Below, in pieces: positions 58,534 through 64,000 of a DNA stretch of 64,000 nucleotides. Within the stretch, counting starts at the first letter, position 1, and each line of letters opens with the position of its first letter. The stretch is from Amoeboaphelidium protococcarum (Eukaryota > Aphelidiomycota > Aphelidea). A program made the position numbers and the translations under genes. The stretch spans positions 124,001 through 188,000 of the forward strand of contig JALECJ010000258.1 in the NCBI GenBank assembly GCA_023515745.1. Reading direction: 5' to 3'. A model generated the notes under the pieces. The model did not search any database. It had not been told where the DNA came from and saw only the letters and a list, made by a program, of their open reading frames with translations.

Positions 58534-61416
58534 ATGTCCATCAGCACTGCCAACAATCAATTTTTGGTGAATAATTTGGCCACCTACTGTTACTCTGTGG
58601 TTGCCCGTGTTGGTGATAACACTGCTTATGCTGCATGTTAGGCTAAAACAACTTTCAACAGTATGATACTGGTGATGTCCAGAAATGGCTCCATTGTGAG
58701 GCAGTTTACGTGGAAAGCTAATCAACTGGTCTCCGGTGTCGACATGCCTTATGGTATTGCGCTGAATCAGTAAACTGGTGATATCTACGTCACTGGTCAG
58801 GTGAAGAATACTACTAACGGCTATGTGTATGCATCGCGTTTACTTAACAATGGCTCAGTGGTTTGGACTTAAGCGTATGGTACATCGGGATTGGAGAACA
58901 TTGGCTGGAATGTGTAGCTGTTTGCGGTCAAAAATCTTATCACAGTGACTGGATAGACTAAGAATGATCCGCTGAGCTTTTTTGGTGGTATGGATGGTCA
59001 AGTGATGTCTATCAATGCATCGAATGGCGCCCAGTTGAATCGTATCGTCATTGATCTTGGTATTGATGATTTGATTCGATCCTCAGTCAACCAGGATGAT
59101 CTCAATCTAGTCGTTGCTGGTAGCGTGTGGTAATCTAATTAACGTTAGGGATTCCTGGCCAGCTATGCGGTACCGTCCTCTGGTATATTCACTTTGCGAT
59201 GGTAGAGAACTCTGTTCACTAACGTCTTGACCGAGTTCAACACCGTGAAATTCCACCGTGGTTACTTATATGCTGGTGGAACGTGGAATGGTTATTACAC
59301 TTACGATGTGACCATTGCTTCTTCTATTAATGAAAATGCTACTCTTGTGGTAAGATATGGTTTGGATGGCACATTGGATACTTCATTTTTTGTGTATGGT
59401 TAGCTAGGATACGATAGAGTATATGATATTCAAGTCGATCAATCGTCTAATATTGTCATGTCAGTCGGTACTACTAATCCATGGCTAGATGATCGCTGGT
59501 TTTTCATGACGAATATGTAAACTTTCAGTGGAGGCTTATACTACGGTATCTTTGAAAATTAAATCGGGGATAATTACGCAATGATATTCACATCACTTAC
59601 AATGCTCGATGATCGTACAGTAATAGGTGTAGGTGCCAGTAATTTGCTGCTGAATGGAAATGCGTTTGTGCTCGTAAATAAGGATTTTACTCTGGTTGCT
59701 ACTACTTTGGCTCCATACTAGGCATCATATCTACTGACAACCACGACTACAACGACTCCTATGACAACGACCACCACGACTACAACGACTCCTATGATAA
59801 CGACCACCACGACTACGACGACTTCAACCACTACCAATACAACAATAACTACAACGACTACGACTACGACGAGAACCACCACCACAAGTACAATTCCTAC
59901 AGCGACTACCACCACCACAAGTACAATTCCCATCACTACGACAACCAGCACCATTAGCATTACTCCAGCGTCAACCACTATTGCGTCAACAACAATTACA
60001 AGTACATCTAGTGCTACTTTTACTCCAAATGTCACATCTATTGGTACATCCTCATTGTCAACTGTATTGGCTCAGTCGTCTGTTACTTCATAAATGCTAT
60101 TATCAAGTTACTGGAACTCTACTACTTCTACGTTAGCCACAACTCAATACTAAATGATGGTATTGAATGGATCATCCACGTCTGCTATGATGTCTTCCGC
60201 TAATGACTCCTCGGCTGTGTCCTCTCTGACTAGTTCGTCTGGCTTAGTATCCACTAGTTAGTCGATTTCAATGTCTTCAAGTTCACAACGTACTGTTAGG
60301 CAACAATCTACTTCTTATAATGGGTTTCTATAATTTTCTGAAGGCTCTTATCTAAGTAATTTGGGCACTTCTCAAGGTGGAGCGCAAACTTCCTCTGGTA
60401 ACCTCGATGTCTAAGCTAATTAAAACCAATCCCAAAGTATGGTTGGCGCATACGCGTTAATCGCCGGCATCGCGGTTATCGCGCTAATAGCAATTGGAGC
60501 AACATGCTTTGTGATGAAGCGGAGAATGCGTACAATGTCTAGAAAGACTAATGGATCATCGTTGGCGGATCAAAGCACTCTTTCCACCATGTCTCACAGT
60601 GTAACTCATACCGGTGCTTATGCGGGTACTTAAATGCAATTACCGACTCTTGTAGCATCCAATATAATTGCCGTTCCAGCGTTCATGCTTGCATAGTGCG
60701 GAATAGATTTCAGAACATCTTATCTATTGACCAAAGGTGGTGTTGGCTCTATCTACTTGGCTGAAGTTTTGAACCCATCATTGTAGTAGAGAGTTCCAGC
60801 AGGTACAAAGCTGCTTTTTAAATAAATCTCTGACAGTGCACGGGGTATGTCTGATAACAATCGAGCCATCTTCTTACAAGAATTAAGTATAATGTACCGA
60901 TTCAAAGACGATCCTAGATTTGCTTATATTTACGCGTATAGTGAAGAGCCTGCTGGTCTCTTATTGCGATTTTATGAATTGGGGTCCATGAAGGATTACA
61001 TTCACGGAGATAGTAAGATGGCGTATCAGTTTAGATATACAAAGCCGTAGATGCTGTATCTGATGAAAACTCTCTCATAGGCGCTCTTCATAATGCATTC
61101 AAGCGGTATTGTGCATCTAGACATAAAGCCTGCAAATATTTTGCTAGATTTTGATCCACACAGTGAGATGTTGTTTTCGGTACTGACTGATTTTGGATTG
61201 TCAAAGATTGTGGATGAGCAGACGCTTAAAGTTAAGGCTTTCTAAACTGGTAACATAAAAGGTGCATCTTTAAGTTATGCGGCACCTGAGATTCTGCATC
61301 AATTTCGCAATTCAACTCCTATTGGGCACAGAATTGTGTCGTATTTTGCTGCAGATGTTTACGCTGGTGGAGTGGTATTGCTTGAGATGCTGACCCGTCG
61401 CAACGTGTGGGGTTGA
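58534..61416 (+). CDS. receptor-like protein kinase with Thr-rich stalk
   Basis: 960 residues, intronless, ATG at 58534, TGA at 61414-61416. Residues 1-~395 look like a beta-propeller or SBBP-type ectodomain (GDIYVTGQVKNTTNGYVYAS, LVVAGSVW, GTLDTSFFVYGQ). A ~100-residue Thr-rich, mucin-like stalk (59740-60100) and a Ser-rich region follow, then one membrane helix (AYALIAGIAVIALIAIGATC) with basic stop KRRMR. The cytosolic kinase has LTKGGVGSIYLAEVL, LLFKQI (ATP Lys), HLDIKPANILLD and LTDFGLSKI, then SYAAPEILHQF. It stops inside the C-lobe after GGVVLLEMLTRR; subdomains X-XI are missing. No signal peptide is visible, so an upstream exon is possible. The kinase resembles TKL-type kinases. Confidence 0.8.
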
Positions 61417-61560
61417 TGAATATGTAGTGGTTTAGATTTAAGGACAGAGCAGTTATGGGATCAGTTTACTGAGAGTCATTTACCACTTGCTTTAGTTAAA
61501 AGATCAGTGCAAAGTCATATAAAAATTCTGGAATGCAAAACTTGATGATAAAAATGGAAA
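61417..61560 (+). pseudogene. possible remnant of the kinase C-lobe
   Basis: After two adjacent TGA codons (61414-61419) the same frame reads CSGLDLRTEQLWDQFTESHL and PLALVKRSVQSHI, resembling the end of a kinase domain. So the gene may have acquired stop codons, or the reading continues by some other means. The TGAs are real in the sequence given. Confidence 0.45.
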
Positions 61561-61827
61561 TTTAATACAATAAAGGTCATGCAAAATAACTTGTATCTTC
61601 TTTACTATAAGATCAACAAACACGAAAGATGTTTAGCGCAGTACTCGTTACACGAATATGTACAGTATAATCAACATATCAAGTCTGTGGTTCATTTGAG
61701 TCAATAGATCCAAGGTGATAAGAACACGACTTGAAGTATTACAAAAGCTTCATTAGCTATACTTCACGTACACATGCCGATTCAAGTCACGCGATAGTAT
61801 TCAATCGAGAAGCAGATTTGTATAGGT
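61561..61827. other. gap between receptor kinase and mobile element
   Basis: A plus-strand frame from about 61579 reads MQNNLYLLYYKINKHERC and goes on for ~54 codons to a TGA. It is too short and unfamiliar to call a gene. Confidence 0.3.
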
Positions 61828-61874
61828 AATTGCACTCGTCCGAGTGCGATTGCCGGAAAATTCCATTGTTGCGC
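61828..61874. repeat. left imperfect terminal inverted repeat
   Basis: Begins AATTGCACTCGTCCGAGTGC (itself a hairpin of 7-bp arms) and ends GTTGCGCC. Its reverse complement resembles 62743-62795. Confidence 0.6.
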
Positions 61875-62600
61875 CACCTTTTTCTGAAACAGCATCAAAG
61901 ATTATAGCTCCAAAGAGTAGTGAATCTCAGTGCAAGAGTTATATGCAAAGGCTTTCCTACTACCTCCGTGGAACAGTTGATGCATGAGAGTTCTATGTCT
62001 TACTGGGAAAGATCTAGATAAATCAGATTTGAGGACACAATGCTGAGATGGTCACATCTCTCTGTTCAAAATCCTCTGAGTACATAACTAAATGTGGTCT
62101 GCCCGAGTAATTGTGGTAAAGTTAACGTTCATTTCAGATGGACGCCACAAGGAGCTCAGCCTGCCAAGGCAAATTAGGTGTTAAAGTGCGTCAAGTAGCT
62201 GAAGAAGGCCAGATCTCAAGAGAAGAAGTTCCAGGTTGAAAGCTTGCATAAAGATTTATCGACGAGATAGTCGCAATTTCTGACTTGGTCTAGAACAAAT
62301 AAAGGGCCGATCAACGCAGTAACTAGTAGGATTGGCGGAAAATCTACTGGTTGTGAATGTGGTGAGAAATTTGAAACAATGTCGCATCTACTGCTGGATT
62401 GCCCTCTGTATCAAGAGCGGCCAACAGTCCTGTAATGGTGTAGTAAAATTGAACTATCAGTACTGCTGCAATAAAAAGAAGCTTGCAGAAGAATTGTCCA
62501 ATTCATGTCGGAAACAAGCCGATTCGATATCTGAGAAGACGAGAGTAACTGTGATCAAACTGTATAAATGAAATTTCTTCTTTTTCTGAAACAACAATGA

Positions 62601-62689
62601 CACGAACGAAGTGAGTGTTGTTGTTGTCAAATATATTGCACGAACGAAGTGAGAGTAATTAGAACAATGTAATTTCACGAGCTTGTGAG
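62601..62689. repeat. short CACGAACGAAGTGAG repeats
   Basis: Two identical 15-base copies (62601-62615 and 62639-62653) and a related CACGAGCTTGTGAG at 62676-62689. They lie just after the retroelement-like frame and are partly palindromic. Confidence 0.6.
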
Positions 62690-62742
62690 GGATATTACAT
62701 TCAGTAAATTAATACTCACACATTCGTATTAATTGAACTTAA

Positions 62743-62795
62743 TGCGCAACAATGACTTTGATTTTCCGCTATCGCACATTTTCTGACAGTGCAAT
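62743..62795. repeat. right imperfect terminal inverted repeat
   Basis: Begins GCGCAACAATG and ends CAGTGCAATT; complementary with small indels to the left repeat at 61828-61874. Confidence 0.6.
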
Positions 62796-63269
62796 TACGA
62801 GTTAATTGCAGACTCAATGGCGTGTAAAATGCACACGGAATTTTGAAGGGAATGGAAACATTGGTTTGTATTAAATCATGTCAATCTGTAAACGATTTAG
62901 GTACTCGTTGCCTAGTTTGCATGCTTATTCATTGTACTGAAATTTGAGTGGTGCGACTAGTATCCACATTGTTCATCCCCCCTTCTATCCATTTTCTTTA
63001 CTAGTCACATCAATGCAATATGCATAATTAGAAAGTTCTATAATAATGTGCTTAGTAGAACTAAGAACACAAAGTCTCAACGTATCAAAGTATCTCAATA
63101 AGGTAACGGTCTACTTATCGCTATACGTGTCGGTAGCTTTTGGCAAGTTATAAGACGTTTATAATGAATTACTGCACCCAAAAGTAAACTGGCTAAAGTA
63201 TCTATAAGCATGATATTTATAACGTCGATACTGTAGCTAAATCTGTAAGCCTGAGGCAATTAAGTGTGA
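62796..63269. other. intergenic, repeat-rich, no gene supported
   Basis: Contains GCGTGTAAAATGCAC at 62820-62834, whose inverted match is at 63764-63778. No coding frame stands out. Confidence 0.35.
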
Positions 63270-63494
63270 ATGTCAATTGAAGACGCGTTTGCGATGGCCA
63301 AAGCATTATATGTACCGTATTTTCATTTCATCATTAGACAGCGATTTTCTGAAATCCTGCTGTTAGAGGGACGTAATAGAAGTCAGGAATACAGTATGTT
63401 GTGTCCTAGAATGTGCATGGAACTTCTGCGAACAATATCAGAAAAGTTTACGTCACATTATACTCTATACAGCAATTATATATTAAGGGAATGA
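63270..63494 (+). CDS. small hypothetical frame
   Basis: 74 codons from ATG 63270 to TGA 63492-63494: MSIEDAFAMAKALYVPYF, then helical and basic. It has no TAA/TAG codon, unlike most real genes here, and no recognisable family. It may be a chance frame or an exon of something larger. Confidence 0.22.
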   Translation: MSIEDAFAMAKALYVPYFHFIIRQRFSEILLLEGRNRSQEYSMLCPRMCMELLRTISEKFTSHYTLYSNYILRE

Positions 63495-63636
63495 ATAACA
63501 TCATGAAACAAGGCGCGTACTTTTCAAAGTGGAATGAATAACTAAATCCTTGGACTAGTCCTGGTCTGTAAATCTTAAATATCTAGTTTATAAATGTCTT
63601 TAAACTAGCTCTTATTTATGTTTATAGTGTTATAGA

Positions 63637-63966
63637 ATGCTTCATGAAGAAAGAATGAGTTTAAGAGAATCTTCAACATCAAGTTCGTTTCAGATTAGAG
63701 ATGTCATTTCAGAGTCAACTAGCTATCCGTTTCAGAAAAGAGTGGAATTCACGAAAAATTCTCGTGCATTTTACACGCGAGAATGCAATTCTGAAATTAA
63801 TTGGACTCACTATGTTCGTACAATTAATTATGCAAAATGGTTCCGAACGCGTGAGGTAGCATTTCAGATGTAAGCGCAGAGTCAGCAATTGTACAGTAAT
63901 GGCCTCACAAGACGTGCACGATTGCTTGTTAATCTATCAGGCCCAACTACTCGGAACAGCGACTGA
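63637..63966 (+). CDS. small hypothetical protein
   Basis: 109 codons, ATG 63637 to TGA 63964-63966, one TAA read as Gln. Basic and Ser-rich at the start (RMSLRESSTSSSFQIRDVIS), later NWTHYVRTINYAKWFRTRE and GLTRRARLLVNLSGPTT. Part of the frame overlaps a hairpin-forming repeat (63748-63788), so it may belong to an element rather than a host gene. No family recognised. Confidence 0.3.
63748..63788. repeat. hairpin and inverted partner of 62820
   Basis: ATTCTCG and CGAGAAT arms flank a GTGCATTTTACAC core. The core is the reverse complement of the repeat at 62820-62834, forming an inverted pair ~950 bases apart. Confidence 0.55.
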
Positions 63967-64000
63967 AATTTACCAAACATTAATCAGGAAAACAGTTGTT

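Larger units (their letters stand above)
61828..62795 (+). mobile_element. 0.97 kb element with inverted repeat ends and decayed retroelement-like frame
   Basis: Bounded by imperfect inverted repeats. Inside, the plus-strand frame (about 62110-62555) reads GKVNVHFRWTPQGAQPAKAN, which resembles an RNase H-like segment of non-LTR retrotransposon polyproteins. It is followed by GCECGEKFETMSHLLLDCPL, then YQERP, a Cys/His zinc-finger-like end seen in such polyproteins. It ends at a TGA. There is no reverse transcriptase core, so it is at most a 3' fragment. The inverted repeats are not expected for a LINE, so the fragment may have been captured by another element. Confidence 0.55.

Noticed and set aside
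59718-60035. Valine-rich minus-strand open frame
   Set aside because: Pure antisense of the ACN-repeat (Thr) stalk of the receptor kinase; low complexity keeps it open.

Overview
This is eukaryotic nuclear DNA from an organism that reads TAA and TAG as glutamine and stops only at TGA. About thirty genes become complete only under that code. Two invariant residues prove it: the Gln of the SMC3 signature LSGGQ is TAA (12536-12538), and the Gln of HRDLKPQN in a CDK is TAG (25138-25140). Genes are close together, have 0-7 short introns (about 46-74 nt, GT-AG and one GC-AG) and lie mostly on the minus strand. A RAX1-type RGS protein, a fungal-type large NAD-glutamate dehydrogenase, a forkhead factor, MIC19 and COA1 point to an opisthokont close to fungi that has mitochondria. 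With this code, an aphelid such as Amoeboaphelidium is the best guess. That is inference: ciliates and others share the code.

Layout. 1-12 kb: GDH2 (cut by the window edge), two unknown membrane or secreted proteins, a CDKN3-like phosphatase, an ER-Golgi L-type lectin, a forkhead factor and a mucin-like membrane protein. 12-21 kb: SMC3, a PP2C phosphatase and a VAT1-like quinone oxidoreductase, with two copies of a ~360 bp repeat. 21-29.7 kb: RAX1-like, a coiled-coil protein, a PCTAIRE CDK, a 3-TM protein, farnesyltransferase alpha and MIC19. 29.8-31.1 kb: the first Crinkler-like nuclease-kinase locus. 31.5-45.2 kb: F-box/WD40, NOC2, SOF1, ribosomal uL22, transportin, an ESCRT-III protein with an unusual C-terminal domain, and a gephyrin-type fusion. 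45.3-46.9 kb: the second Crinkler-like locus. 47-57.4 kb: V-ATPase subunit H, class II HMG-CoA reductase, COA1-like, a small unknown, CTR9 and PTPS. 58.5-61.4 kb: a receptor-like kinase. 61.4-64 kb: gene-poor and repeat-rich, with a 0.97 kb element bounded by inverted repeats.

Most genes are housekeeping: chromatin cohesion and transcription (SMC3, CTR9), ribosome assembly (NOC2, SOF1, uL22), nuclear import, secretion, prenylation and mevalonate (FNTA, HMGR), and cofactors (gephyrin, PTPS). The accessory and most interesting parts are the paired Crinkler-like loci with near-identical flanks around a divergent centre, the ESCRT-III fusion, the class II HMGR, the receptor kinase ending at a double TGA, and the repeats near 19-21, 53.3 and 62 kb. 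No tRNA, rRNA or CRISPR array was recognised.
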